Origin: Elysia crispata
Lineage: Eukaryota > Mollusca > Gastropoda > Plakobranchidae
Reading direction: 5' to 3'
Length of the DNA: 64,000 bases
Assembly: GCA_033675545.1 (NCBI GenBank)
Contig: JAWDGP010003375.1
Location: 62,001 to 126,000 of the forward strand
This document shows positions 1-13,382 of this stretch, piece after piece. A model generated the notes under the pieces. It ran no database searches, was not told the DNA's origin, and saw only the letters and a program-made list of their open reading frames with translations. The translations under genes and the position numbers were made by a program. How positions within the stretch are numbered: the first letter of the stretch is position 1; the number at the start of each line of letters is the position of its first letter.

Positions 1-661
1 TTATGGCTTCTCAAACCAAGGGAAGTAAATCGGAAATAAAAATTTAAATGATCTGACATCTACATTTTTTTAAACTCTCTTTCTCTATACATCCTGATAA
101 TTCGAAGCCCTTCTTTAATCCAAATGACTTCGAAATAACCAGACTCGACTGTATATCGCAACCTGTCGTCTGACAGACCACTCAATGTCAGATATTTTTG
201 CAGACTTCTGTTCCTATCCCTAGTGATGTGATGTCAAAAAACTATTTGAGTTTATAGTAAAGAAAACAATTTTCACCTTTTCAAAAATTCTGCTCTAGTG
301 TCAAACGGCTCGTGAAAATGTGTGTCTCCACTGGGAATAGGCCTCTGATACTCTGCCTGTGGCGTAATGGAAAAAAAAAAGCATTGTGGGAAAATAAGTT
401 CCTGCAAAAAAAATCTACTGATATGGCCATTCTCAACTATTTTGGTAAAATTTCATAATTATAAATAAATTAAACTGGTTTGGCTTGATGAAAAGATTTT
501 TGCCTTACTGAAAAAATTTACCAAACTAAAGTGATATTATTATTGATCTTTAGCTGGTTAACCAAAACTCTCATTTAGAATTTAAAAAAAAAAAAATACA
601 TTGCCACAATGCATAAAATTTAATTTTTTTTCGATATTATAGCTTAAAATACAATGCGCAC
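1..661. other. Non-coding, probable intron of the gene starting at 831
   Basis: No exon was recognised here on either strand. It follows the donor at 661-660 of the minus-strand exon 662-831, so it should be the first part of that gene's next intron. The rest of the gene would lie left of the window. Confidence 0.4.
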
Positions 662-831
662 CTTTGGAACAAGAATTTCATCTTCTTCTGAATTTTCTAC
701 CGTTCCATCTTCCAGGTCATCATCCTCATCAGCATTTTCAAAATTATCATCTGCATGTGAGAAGATGGGTGCTGCAACCATGAACACCAGAGCAAGTAAG
801 CACACCAGCTTGCAATTCATTTTCAAATATT
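662..831 (-). CDS. First coding exon of a secreted/ER protein with acidic N-terminus (calnexin-like?)
   Basis: The exon starts after a good acceptor (TTGTTCCCAG), has 12 bases of leader, then ATG at 820-818. It encodes 53 residues and ends in phase 0 at CCAAAG|GTGCGC. The protein begins MNCKLVCLLALVFMVAAP, a clear signal peptide, with likely cleavage after SHA. A very acidic stretch follows (residues about 24-48, rich in Asp and Glu), then EILVPK. A signal peptide followed directly by an acidic segment is typical of ER luminal proteins such as calnexin, TRAP-alpha (SSR1) or GRP94. The calnexin N-terminus also has an acidic run before a PKV-like segment, so calnexin is my best guess, but no diagnostic domain lies inside the window. 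The rest of the gene is left of position 1. An ER-stress-like promoter element upstream is compatible with an ER chaperone. Confidence 0.5.
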
Positions 832-2150
832 CTGGGAACAAAATACATATTGTTTTAAAACACCCGTATTTCCTCCTTCTGGAGACACATTTATAAAGTA
901 AGTCAAATAGATGTGAATGTTATGAAGAAATTTTTATGAAGTATAAGTTAATATTGAGAGGCTATAGTCAGACAACTAATGGAAATCATGTCCATTCTTC
1001 TTTGCAGATGGAATGGGTTTATCTTAAATAAATGTATGATACAAGGCGGTAGGACTTCCAATTGTTATGTATACCTAATCAGACGTTCTCCCAAGGCATT
1101 TCCAAAAAATTGTTCAATTTCATCTCACGTCCTTTTCCACACAAAAATAACATTTACCTTGTAGTATTAAAGAGTTGATATTTTGTTTACGCTTCATGGA
1201 AAGAGATGTGCAGTGTAGTGTACACATACAAAAAAAATTGAAAAATTCAGGATCATCTACAGAACCTGCGATTTCTAGCTAATTTTAATACAATTGAATA
1301 ATAGGCTAGATCTAGTTGCACTGACCAATTTAGTGGCTAGTGAATATGTATTCTAATTTCTAAATAAGATCAAATCATGTTTTTGAATTTTGATCTATAA
1401 AATTTAAATCCTACATAAGGATTATGGAACCATGTTGAAACTTATTTCGTTGGTGTGGGGGAAGGACTTCCGAATGGGTGCGGTACCTCTATCATACAAA
1501 AGAGGGCTTCGTTTTGAATTGCTGCTTGCAACAAGCCAATATTTGGCATATAGAGCTTATTAATGCCACAAGAAAGTGTAGGCCTAACCAATATAGGCCA
1601 TATTTTATATATATTTATCGGTATACCTATTTATCTAGATCTAGATCTATACCCTTGTCGGAAATCCTACCACTGTGGGTGTTACTACATAAACTGCAGA
1701 TTAATTTATGGATCTAGATTAGGTTATAGTACTAATATTCTTTTATAATGTTACTGTTAGGCCCGAGTTAGGACCTTATTTTTAGAAATATGTTAAGAAT
1801 TAGAGATCTAAAACTTTGAAGATCTAGAGACCTAGATCTAGATCTATCCGAGCTACTCATCAGCGGGATAAATACTAAATAGCTAAAAGTTTCAGAGAAA
1901 AAAAATTCCCCTCTTTGCAAAACTTTCAGTCCTGTTCTAGAGTTTCCTACAACAACGAACTTGAAACACCTTTAGGTCTCTAGATTTAGATTGTAGATTA
2001 ATACTGAACTTGAACTAGGACCATCAATAATTTTAGTAGTGTTGAACCGTCACGTCAGTCTCAAATCAAAATCTAATAACGGGCAGGCATATCTCTACGC
2101 TTAAATGTTTAGATTTAAGTCCAGATGCAGATTATGGAATAAATTAAAAT
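832..2150 (-). other. Putative 5' UTR exon and first intron of the signal-peptide gene
   Basis: No coding exon was recognised. The stretch separates the putative promoter near 2150-2250 from the first coding exon. It is AT-rich and carries many AGATCT/CTAGAT runs (for example around 1636-1650 and 1820-1845). A 5' UTR exon probably lies near its right end, but I could not fix its donor. Confidence 0.3.
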
Positions 2151-2180
2151 CACTACAAGTCTTGCGTGCCGTAGACAAAT

Positions 2181-2247
2181 ATTTATATAAAACAAAACAA
2201 ACCTTGGCAAACCCTTTGTTGAACGTGTCGTGGTGAATTCTCATTAG
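2181..2247 (-). promoter_or_regulatory. Putative TATA promoter with ER-stress-like element
   Basis: On the minus strand, positions 2247-2229 read CTAAT, nine bases, CCACG. This differs at one base from the ER stress response element CCAAT-N9-CCACG. A TATA box (TTTATATAAAT) follows about 35 bases downstream, around 2181-2191, so transcription would start near 2150 and run left towards the exon at 831. Both elements are read directly from sequence; their use as a promoter is inference. Confidence 0.35.
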
Positions 2248-2259
2248 ACGGCCTCAGTC

Positions 2260-5200
2260 ACCATAAAAGCGTTGTAAGTGAGGTTGCCAGATTTATCGTC
2301 CACACCTTACTCAAGCCCGATGGGTGTAACAATGTTTCAAATAGTGCTTTCCTTATAGGTTGTTGAAACATTATTGCATAAACGGTTTATTCATGACACC
2401 GATAGATATTCAATTTCATTTTAAAAACTCCTCTTTCCACCAAATATGGTTTATTTTCAACATTTCATAGAATGTTTTCCGAGTGAAGTGAACCGTTCTT
2501 TTCATGGGAGCTCCATACAGTATATAAGAATCATATTTTTTTTCTATCTATCAATATGATCGAATTTTACTCATAAGTTATGAAATATCTAAGCACAATT
2601 GTCTAATATCAATGATATTGGATGCCACTCTGTTTCAAATTCAAACCCTCCTTAATAATAAAGTTATAATTACAAGTTTATTTTAGAAATTTCTAGAAAA
2701 CTACATTATTGATTTTTTTTAACTTATAAATAGCTTATGTGGCATATTCAAAGGTCAAGCCGATAAGCCGGAAGTGATTTTTAGGGTTCTATCCCTTTCG
2801 ACATGGACTTCGTAGCATCTGACTAGAGCACAGTCATGTTATGGAAGACTGTCAGGCCTATAAAATAACAAACGAAGGCCTATATTTAATGTGTTGTTAG
2901 GGCATTTTCAATTATATTTTAATAATTTATGGTTCCACTTTCAGGCACAATGAAGGAACTGTAAAGTAAATTGTTTCCTTTTTAAAAAGAGAGTAAATTC
3001 CCCAGTACCCCAACTTTTCAAGCAAATACCCGGTCCCTTACAACATTACTACTTGCGAGAGACGAGCAACATTTATTCGTTTGTTGTTCTGTTGTTGTTT
3101 GTTGTTTTTTTTTTTTCACCTTAATATCATGCCTACAAACTAACAAATAGTCTCTTATGCATAACATTCAATTTTCATTGTTGTTATGTTTTGATGAGGT
3201 TGTGTTCGCGTCCATTCACGCCTCTAAAAGAACACGTTCAAAGATATATGGATAAGGCATTTTATTAATAACACTAACTGCACTTAGGGCTTTTTATTTT
3301 TTTTTTTTTTTGGCTTAAGCAGAAGAGGGGTTCCTATGATTACTTGATTTTCATCAACATGTCACGTCTATTTATTTTTTTTTCTTTAAGAGCGCGTTAC
3401 GTGGTAAGTCTTCTGACTTTTTAAAGTTCCTCCAAACTTTAATGCCCAGCTCAGCAATTGGCAAACCAATACTGTAGGCTTATAAAAAATTATCTATTCA
3501 TCTCTACATCAGGTTTGCCTGTAGTGGTTTGTTCTCCGCCATGTATGTCTGCATTATTTCCTCCCTCCCTTCCTGAGGTATTAAACGATGTGCAGAATGT
3601 AGAATCTTCTTCTCCTCCTCCTCCTCCCCCTCTTCCTGTTTCTACTTATATTCAAATCCTTCTCTTTCTTTTCACATGGCTTGTGTCTGTTATTCTTCGT
3701 TTCATTTTTCATGTAGGTTTATTTTCTGACATTGTTTTTTTTTTTTTTTTTTTATCCAACAATCTAGTTCAGATTGTTTTCTATTACACTGGACAAAAGT
3801 GTGTAGTCATTGTAAACTATACGAAGCGGTCATGCAATGGCTCTGAAGCTTCATAGTCATAACTTTTCCTCACAAAGAAATAACTCTTGACTTGTATACC
3901 TATGCTTTTACGACTTACAATCTAGAAAAGGCAAGTTTGACAACGAAAATGGATGAAAGAAAATCAAAGAAAAACTGCGACTGAATTTCGTCAAACAGAT
4001 TAGGAAAGGGGAGTGTAAAATATATATCCCCTTGTCTAACGTATCTTCTATCTCCTATCTATACATGTCCCCTCCATGTAAAAGATTAAACTCCCTCTCT
4101 AATGTACTCACTATATTATAATTAATAGGGATATAATTTTTTACTAATTTATAAAATTTGATTATTATTCCTTGCAAAGGACTCAAATTCTATAAAACAA
4201 TTTATTAGTACTTAAGATAAATTAATTACAATCCATAATAAATTTTCTTTTAACTATGTTACAAACATATATATATATATAGACTTATGTGACAAAATAA
4301 AAACCCAACAATATTTTAAATTTCCAATATTTATTCTAATGAATTCCCCCCTTATACATAATACAAAAACAAAACAATAATCTTAATAAACTAAATAAAT
4401 ATATCTATAAAACAAAATTATAAATTAAACCTACGCTATTTAATTCTTATGTATATTTTATCTTATTATTACATTTTTCTTTTTGTACATTCCATTTCTT
4501 GCTTCCAATCACCAGATCTTGTTTACACACCAGTCCTTGTTTGTAAACACACACCAGTTCTTGTTTGTCAATACACACCAGTCGTTTTAATAGTCCCTTT
4601 TCTTGACTTCGCTTTCTTTTATAACAAAATTGTCTTTTCAGAATATAATAGTTTTCTTATATATCAGTTCATGAGTTCCGTTTTCTTTATGACATATTAG
4701 AATAAGTATAAATTTTTTTTTTTTTTTTCGTCACTTAGGACACAATTTCTTTCTTTTCGTTTATTGACGCAGCAACAAACTGCCCTTTCACTTTTGTCAA
4801 TAATAATTTCATATGTTGAAACTTAGGAGATTTGATAATATTTTGTTAATTTTTGTTTCTTTTTAGTTTCTTCTATTCGGGGCTAAATTTTTATTACAAT
4901 TTTTCCTGCAACAGAATAGGAAAACAGTTTTTAATTTAGCATCAGCTATTCAATCGTTAATCTATATTAACAACAATCAACATTATGATTCAGACATAAT
5001 AAAGAAAAACTTCTGAAATGAAATTAATTATTTCTTTAAATCTCTAAATTCGTTATTATTTTACAATTTACGTTAATATTAATAAAATCAAAATCTTGAT
5101 CCAGATCTTATAATTTCTCACCTCTCCCGATTTAGTTTTACAGATGTAAAATCTCCTGTCTTTCTCAACAAAAAAATGCTATGTGCAAAGAGGGCGAACC

Positions 5201-5950
5201 CTCGTGTTCGTCGTCTTTTATAGTTCCAAGGCTAAATCTAAGGCTAAGGCTAAGGCACATACATTCTCGCTTTTCATTCCCCCACTGCTTATGAACTTCA
5301 CTCACAGGGAGCATACAACCCTTGACCTTGCCAGAAATGTTGAAGAGCTCACAGTCTCACAATTAACTTGTAAGGAACTCGTGGTATGCAAGTGCTCACT
5401 GGGACTGTCGCTGTATTAATATCTTCCAAAGGTATCTGACAGTTGATCTTTGTCTTTGTAACTTACATCGAAATGGAGTACACGTAATTTACACTAAAAA
5501 GAACCTTGAGAAGTCGTGAGGTGCAATCTCTTTACAATCTCACTTCCAATCATTTTATTCAAATATTAAAAGAATTAATAAGACGCGCTGTAGGTCGAGA
5601 ATAACTCTGCATTCCCCAAAATCTAGCACATACAAACACAAACACACACACACAAACATACTCAGACTCACTCTCCACAGTCCGCAATGTAAATAAGCGA
5701 AGCAATAGTAAACACTGTGAAGGCGCTATTATTTTTTTTATTTATTCATGTTTATTGATTTGTTTTGTTTTCTTATTTCATGCTGGGGCGTGGATTGTTT
5801 GTGTACTTGATTTTTGGAGTGTGTGTCTGTCTGTCTGTGTGTTCCCCAAGTATCATGTAGATCATGTAAAAACCTTTGATATCGATCTTACAGTCTTAAA
5901 CTTTATTTTATGCGCAGCATAATGGTGCGTTTGCGCGTGTATACAGTTGA
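2260..5950. other. Intergenic, no gene recognised
   Basis: AT-rich DNA with homopolymer runs, a short AT microsatellite near 4267-4281, a GGCTAA hexamer run at about 5228-5256 and an imperfect CA run near 5636-5658. The ORFs here show no family motif, signal peptide with following domain, or splice support. A degraded mobile element is possible but I could not identify ends. Confidence 0.4.
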
Positions 5951-5953
5951 GTT

Positions 5954-5959
5954 TTTATT
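5954..5959 (-). terminator. Candidate poly(A) signal of the CUB gene
   Basis: The minus strand reads AATAAA here, about 610 bases beyond the stop codon of the CUB-TM gene at 6573. Further AATAAA copies occur at about 5735-5755. Which one is used cannot be decided from sequence. Confidence 0.3.
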
Positions 5960-6572
5960 GAATTATTTTGGTTGCTTATATCCCATGGTCCTTGATATGT
6001 TTAGGCGTATAATCACTAGATAACTTAATTTGTCAAAACAAGCAATGATTGTCAAGTTGTTTGACAAAGATCTTGACCTAGCCTGTTTTGCAATGTCAAG
6101 GTAATACTACATCAAATCGTTACTGTGAGCTATTTGCCTTTTACAAACATTCTGAAATTACTTATAACGTATACCGGTATTCATTTGTCTTTTTTTTCAT
6201 ACCAGATTAGAATTTCATGATTCAGTAAAGAAGAATTTCACTTTAAGAACTGATGCTTGAAAAATGTGATCTTTTTAGATGTTTTTACATCGGACACAGC
6301 TCTATAATCGTTTCCTTGGCTTCACAGACGTTAGCACGTGTTGATTTACATCAGATCTTTGATCTAAAGTTGTTTCGCCTTCTCAGAGTTTTGTAATTTG
6401 CCCATCGATCCTATTCGACAAGAAAATCGAGAACACAATCTCATCTTTGTTCCAGGCCGTGTACTGAAGTGACACAGCAGCGCCATCCAGAGTGACTCTC
6501 ATCAACGTTTCAAGAAGATGAAATAAGGCTAGCAATAAGGACTCTTCTTGGTTGAGACGAGAAAAAATATGT

Positions 6573-6724
6573 TCATAGCTTGTATTTTTCATCTGCTTGA
6601 CTTTTGAAATGAATGTACACTAAAAACCCACAGGATGCCATGAAAGCAAACACAACAAAACCACTGAGCGCCATGCAGACAAAATTGACAGCCTGATAGT
6701 GCACGGAGCCCACTTTCGGTAAAC
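6573..6724 (-). CDS. CUB gene exon 5: transmembrane segment, tail and stop
   Basis: Acceptor TGTTTTCCTTCAG precedes the exon, which enters in phase 1 and encodes residues 134-183 to TGA at 6575-6573. The hydrophobic run from V146 to about I171 is the only internal membrane segment. The cytoplasmic tail is HFKSQADEKYKL. Confidence 0.85.
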
Positions 6725-9700
6725 CTGAAGGAAAACAGAAAACAATGTGAGCGAACATGACAAATTTATTTCGATCAATACAGCAATTCATAATCGCAAT
6801 AATATAATTGTGTAGAGGAAGCATTAAAATATTGGAATTTTCATGTTTGATATAAAGTCAAAAGTTGAGACCATTATTGTGCAGGAAATATTGTGATACT
6901 TAGGACCCCAAACCCGTCAACCGATGATGGCGTAACTTATAATTAAGTGACAACTCATTAAGGCATTTTTGTGCCCAATGGTAATTTGACCATTCAGGTA
7001 ATAATATCCATGGCTCACATAATCATCTGACCATTGTGCAGGAAGATATTCATGTGTCGCATGGTCAATGAACCAGTATGGGGAATGATATTTTTGTGTC
7101 ACATGGTCATCGGACCAGTATGGGGAATGATATTTTGTGTCACATAATCATCGGTCCTGTACGCGGAATCATATATGTGTGTCACATGGTCATCGGGCCT
7201 TTATATGGAATGGTTTCCTTGTGACACATGGCCATCCTGTCAATATGAAGAACAATAACTTTGTGTTTCATGGTATTTAGATCAGTATGGGGAATGATGT
7301 GCCACATCAGACAATTACAAGGAAAAATATCTCTGTGTCACATGGTCATCGGACCATTAAAGAGAACTATATCGCTGTGCTCCTTGGTCAAAGGATCAGT
7401 GTGGGGAAGGATATCCTTGTGTTCCGTGGCCAAAGGATCAGTATGGGGGAATGATATCTTTGTCTTCCATTTTCAAAGGATCAGTATGGGGAAGGATATC
7501 CTTGTGTTCCATGCTCAAAGGATCAGTATGGAGAAGGATATCCTTGTGTTCCATGGTCAAAGGATCAGTATGGAGAAGGATATCCTTGTGTTCCATGGCC
7601 AAAGGATCAGTATAGGGAAGTATATCCTTGTGTTCCATGGTCAAAGGATCAGTATGGGGGAAAGATATCCTTGTCTTCCATGGTCAAAGAATCACTATGG
7701 GGAAGGATATATCCTTATGTTCCGTGGTCAAAGGATCAGTAAGGGGAAGGATATCATTGTGCTCCGTGGTCAAAGGATCAGTATGGGGAAAGGTATCCTT
7801 GTGTTCCGTGGTCAAAGGATTAGTACGGGGAAGGATATCCTTGTCTTCCATGGTCAAAGGATCAGTATGGGGAAGGATATCGTTATGTTCTGTGGTCAAA
7901 GGATCAGTAAGGGGAAGGATATCCTTGTCTTCCACGGTCAAAGGATCAGTATGGGGAAGGATATCCTTGTCTTCCGCGGTCAAAGCATCAGTAAGGGGAA
8001 GGATATCCTTGTCTTCCGCGGTCAAAGCATCAGTAAGGGGGAGGATATCCTTGCGTTCTACGGTCAAAGGATCAGTATGGGGAAAGATATCCTTGTCTTC
8101 CGCGGTCAAAGCATCAGTAAGGGGGAGGATATCCTTGCGTTCTATGGTCAAAGGATCAGTATGGGGAAAGATATCCTTGTGTTCCATGGTCATAGGATTA
8201 GTATAGGGAAGGATATCCTTGTGTTCCATGATCAAAGTATCAGTATAAGGAAAGATATCCTTGTCTTCCGCGGTCAAAGCATCAGTAAGGGGGAGGATAT
8301 CCTTGCGTTCTATGGTCAAAGGATCAGTATGGGGAAAGATATCCTTGTGTTCCATGGTCATATGATCAGTATAGGAAAGGATATCCTTGTGTTCCATGGG
8401 CAAAGTATCAGTATAGGGAAAGATATCCTTGTGTTCCGTGGTCAAAGGATCAGTATAGGGAAGGCTATCCTCGTGTTCCATGGTCAAAGGATTAGTACGG
8501 GGAAGGATATCCTTGTGTTCCATGGTCAAAGGATCAGTATAGGGTAGGCTATCCTCGTGTTCCATGGTCAAAGGATTAGTACGGGGAAGGATATCTTTGT
8601 GTTCCATGGTCATAGGATCAATATAGGGAAGGATATCCTTGTGTTCCGTGGTCAAAGAATCAGTATAGGGAAGGCTATCCTCGTGTTCCATGGTCAAAGG
8701 ATTAGTACGGGGAAGGATATCCTTGTGTTCCATGGTCAAAGGATCAGTATAGGGAAGGCTATCCTCGTGTTCCATGGTCAAAGGATCAGAACGGGGAAGG
8801 ATATTATTGTGTTCCATGGTCATAGGATCAGTATGGGGGAGGAAATCCTTGTTTTTTATGGTCAAAGGATCAGTATGGAGGATATCTTTGTGTGTCAAGG
8901 TCATAGGATCAGTATAAGGAAGGATATCCTTGTGTTCCGTGGTCATAAGATCAGTATGGGGGAGGATATCATTGTGTTCCATGGTCATAGGAGTAGGGAA
9001 GGATATTCTGGGTTTTTTTTATGGTCATAGGATCAGTATGGGGAATGATATCTTTATGTGTCATTGTCATAGGATCAGCATAGGGGAGGATATCCTTGTT
9101 TTTATGGTCATACGATCAGTTTGGAGAAAGATATCTTTGTGTGTCATGGTCATAGGATCAGTATGGGGAATGATATATTTAGGTTACTTGTTCATTGGAC
9201 CTCTGGAATCTACGACAGCAAACAGTTAGGTTGAATCTACTTAATCAGAAAACTCAGAATTTAAGAAAACTAGTAAAAAGGACTACTGATAATGACTACG
9301 AATTAAGACCCGAGAATTGTGTAAGACTTTATTCCTACTCTCAGCAAACTCTACAGAAAAAAAAAAGAAGTGGGGAATAGGGGCTTTAATTATGGTTTAC
9401 ATTTAATCTCTTTTGCAAAGTTCTTTATGACGTCAAAGTTCTTTTGATGACGTTTTTTCCACCACTGACCTCTATCCTCCGTCCAAACGCTTATATTGAA
9501 TCCTTCACCTTGACCTCCGTTGGTGGCTGCGCTGAAAGACAAAATGGCAGTTGGGCGAGTCGTGCGAAATAGTTTGTTACTGCTGAAACTTCCACACAAA
9601 GACATAATTTCTGGTAGCCATCCGTTGTATCCTAATGAAATAGAAGACAGATTTAAAGACTGCACTGTGTAATATGTTAGAACACGATCAGCACATCATC

Positions 9701-9979
9701 TGTCCGTCTAAGTATCTGTATGCACATCTATCTGCCAGTCTGCATATCTGTACATGTTAACCAGCAGTGAATGAGAGGCGAGACCCCGTGATGAATACGA
9801 ATCAGATGCGATACCTAGTGGTCATGACTATCTAGCTATCTATACATTTATCTATGTCAAACTGATTTTCTGTCGCCTACCTGTCAGTCTGTTTCAGCAC
9901 ATATATGTATGTATGTATCCATCTACTGCATATAGATCCTATGGATGTATTAATTTGACTGCTCTGTTGTTGTTGTCGA

Positions 9980-10025
<46 letters not shown>

Positions 10026-12686
10026 GCTAGTCTTATGTTTCTCGTAAATTTTGACACAGTGCACATTTTATCTACAATTAGTTCTTGACCCACATATCAG
10101 TCCATTTAAATACAAAATGAAATTTTAAAAGATTCGCACTTTATATATCCGAACCCTTATTAATCTCAAGCACAGACTATAAATTAAGATATTTTGCCAC
10201 CAGCTACACAGAGTATGTCGAGATAATTTCCATCAGATACAGAGAATATATCGAAGTCACTTAAAACATGTTCCAGAAATTATATTGCATGCAGTAACCT
10301 GCCACCAGTTACAGATAACTTTTTACGAACAACATTGTTTAGGTAAGTTAATATAACGAACAATAGGTATAGGTAGGCCAACACAAGTTACAAAGAACTT
10401 ATAACGAACGATACGGCATATAGGTAGGCCAACACAAGTTACAAAGAACTTATAACGAACAATAGGTATAGGTAGGCCAACACAAGTTACAAAGAACTTA
10501 TAACGAACAATAGGTATAGGTAGGCCAACACAAGTTACAAAGAACTTATAACGAACAATAGGTATAGGTAGGCCAACACAAGTTACAAAGAACTTATAAC
10601 GAACAATAGGTATAGGTAGGCCAACACAAGTTACAAAGAACTTATAACGAACGATACGGCATATAGGTAGGCCAACACAAGTTACAAAGAACTTATAACG
10701 AACGATACGGCATATAGGTAGGCCAACACAAGTTACAAAGAACTTATAACGAACGATACGGCATATAGGTAGGCCAACACAAGTTACAAAGAACTTATAA
10801 CGAACGATACGGCATATAGGTAGGCCAACACAAGTTACAAAGAACTTATAACGAACGATACGTCATATAGGTAGGCCAACACAAGTTACAAAGAACTTAT
10901 AACGAACGATACGGCATATAGGTAGGCCAACACAAGTTACAAAGAACTTATAACGAACGATACGTCATATAGGTAGGCCAACACAAGTTACAAAGAACTT
11001 ATAACGAACGATACGGCATATAGGTAGGCCAACACAAGTTACAAAGAACTTATAACGAACGATACGGCATATAGGTAGGTCAACACAAGTTACAAAGAAC
11101 TTATAACGAACGTAACATATAGGCAGGCCAACACCAGTTGCAGAGGAAACATCGAGGAAGCTTACCACCAATTACGCAGAATACATCGAGATAAAGTATC
11201 GCCTTTACAGAGAATACGTTGAAATAACTTACTTTAAATTACATGGAATATAAAAGTAACTCCCCACAGGTTAAAAACGCAATTGGGAAATGACTTTAAA
11301 ATCAGTTATAGAGAATAATTTTAACACAGTAACTAACCATCAGTTATAGAGAGTGTAATAAACTAGCTTGCCATCAGTTACACTGTATAGAGAACATAAC
11401 AAAGTAACTTACCATCAGTTATGAAGAGTGTAACAAACTAGCTTACCATCAGTTATAGAGAATATATCAAAGTAACTTACTATCAGATAATGTGTAATAA
11501 ACTACTAGCTTACCATCAGTTACAAAGAGTGTAACAAAGTATCTTATCATCAGTTAAAGAGACTGTAACAAACCACTAGCTTACCATCAGTTATAAAGAA
11601 TATAACAAAGTAATTTACCATCAGTTATAGAGAGTGTAACAAAATAGCTCACCATCAGTTATAAAGAACATAACAAAGTAACTTAACATCAGTTATAGAG
11701 AGTTTAACACATTAGCTCACCATCAGTCATACTGTATAGAGAAAATAACAAAGTAACTTACCATCAATTATAGAGAGTGTAACAAACTAGCTTACCATCA
11801 GTTACACTACATAGAGAAAATAACAAAGTAACTTATCATCTGTTGTAGAGAGTGTAACACTGTATAGAGAAAAAATAACAAAGTAACTTACCATCAATTA
11901 TAGGGAGTGTAACAAACTAGCTTACCATCAGTTACACTGCATAGAGAGAAAGACAAAGTAACTTACCACCAGTTTTAAAAAAGTATAACACACTAGCTTA
12001 CCATCAGTTACACTACATAGAGAAAATAACATAGTAACTTACCATCAGTTACAGAGAGTGTAACAAACTAGCTTACCATCAGTTACAGAAAGTGTAACAA
12101 ATTATCTTACTATCAATTACAGTGAGTGTATCAAACTAAGTTACCATCAGTTACAGAGAGTGTATCAAACTAGCTTACCATCAGTTACAGAGAAGATGTC
12201 AAGATAGCAGAAGATGCTGTTGTAGATGTTGAAGTATCTGTACCGCAGCACGATAATATCGCTGTCGCTAGAAGCTCTCAAGTTCCAAGTACAAGAACTG
12301 GGTCTGAAAACAGAAGTAAAAAAAAACATTCCATAATTTTAGGTCTAAAGAGGAGCAGCTGGCTTTATATTTTATTAATTTATTGGTGTATGCCTCGCCC
12401 GCTGTCAACTCGCGCAAAGTCATCCAGAATTGAAACGTATCTAGAAGGGGATCGTCGCAATGCGGCTATTGGAGTCTCCAAGTAAATTGTGACTTTAACT
12501 GCCTCAATGAGAGGCAATACTCTAACAAACAAAGATAAGAGTACACCATTCAGTTGGGTTAGACTTGAATTCATTCTTTGCGTCTGAGATAAATCTCTTT
12601 CATTGTAACTTTGCATAATCTGAAATATAGCTCCAAAGTAATAAAGGTGGGTGACCTTCCAGAAGGTTGCCCCCCCCCCCCCTTTC

Positions 12687-12779
<93 letters not shown>

Positions 12780-13301
12780 TACACATTCACTGACAGTCAT
12801 TTCTCTACTTTTTCGACCAGCTTTCCATTGAAGGCTGTGAAGCGGTGAGTCTTTCCGAGAGTTATTCAAACCTACCTTGACACCCAAACCGCTGACAATG
12901 AATGTGTCATTTATGGACAGTATTTCAAAACTATCAGAAAATACTCTCATACAATTCCTGTGGTTTTCGTCTCAAATGCATTTACCGTATTGCAAATTAA
13001 ATGACGATTTATTTCAGGGTCGTATAATTTTATTGTAACATTACAAATGATCAGCCACAGGTGTCTTAGCGCTCATAGAATTTTGGTTCAGAGATTAAGA
13101 GTGTCCTGAATTTCTCGAAATTGAAGTGTTGGAAACAGCATGAGAACTTTGACGATCAAGGGCATGGTGAAAATACAAAGAAAAATGTGATTCGACGCTG
13201 GTGACAAAGGGATTCCTCTTGCAGATTGGATGAATTGAGAAAGAATGAGGATGGAGATGAAAAGATGGACACAGGTCTTAGATGACTAAGTCATGCTTGG
13301 C

Positions 13302-13382
<81 letters not shown>

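Noticed and set aside
3458..3856. 132-codon plus-strand ORF with a Pro run and hydrophobic segments
   Set aside because: Pyrimidine-rich low-complexity DNA with no family motif, weak start context and no partner exons.
7261..9030. Long ORFs of 428 and 434 codons on opposite strands
   Set aside because: Both are by-products of a stop-free 42-bp unit. No start context, splice sites or family similarity supports translation.
9390..9469. Continuation of the exon 4 ORF to KEIKCKP
   Set aside because: Skipped as the main form because splicing at GATAGAG|GTCAGT joins the membrane exon in phase. Kept only as a possible retained-intron form.
12571..12950. Arg/Glu and Ser/Leu repeat proteins
   Set aside because: Translations of a TC/GA microsatellite.
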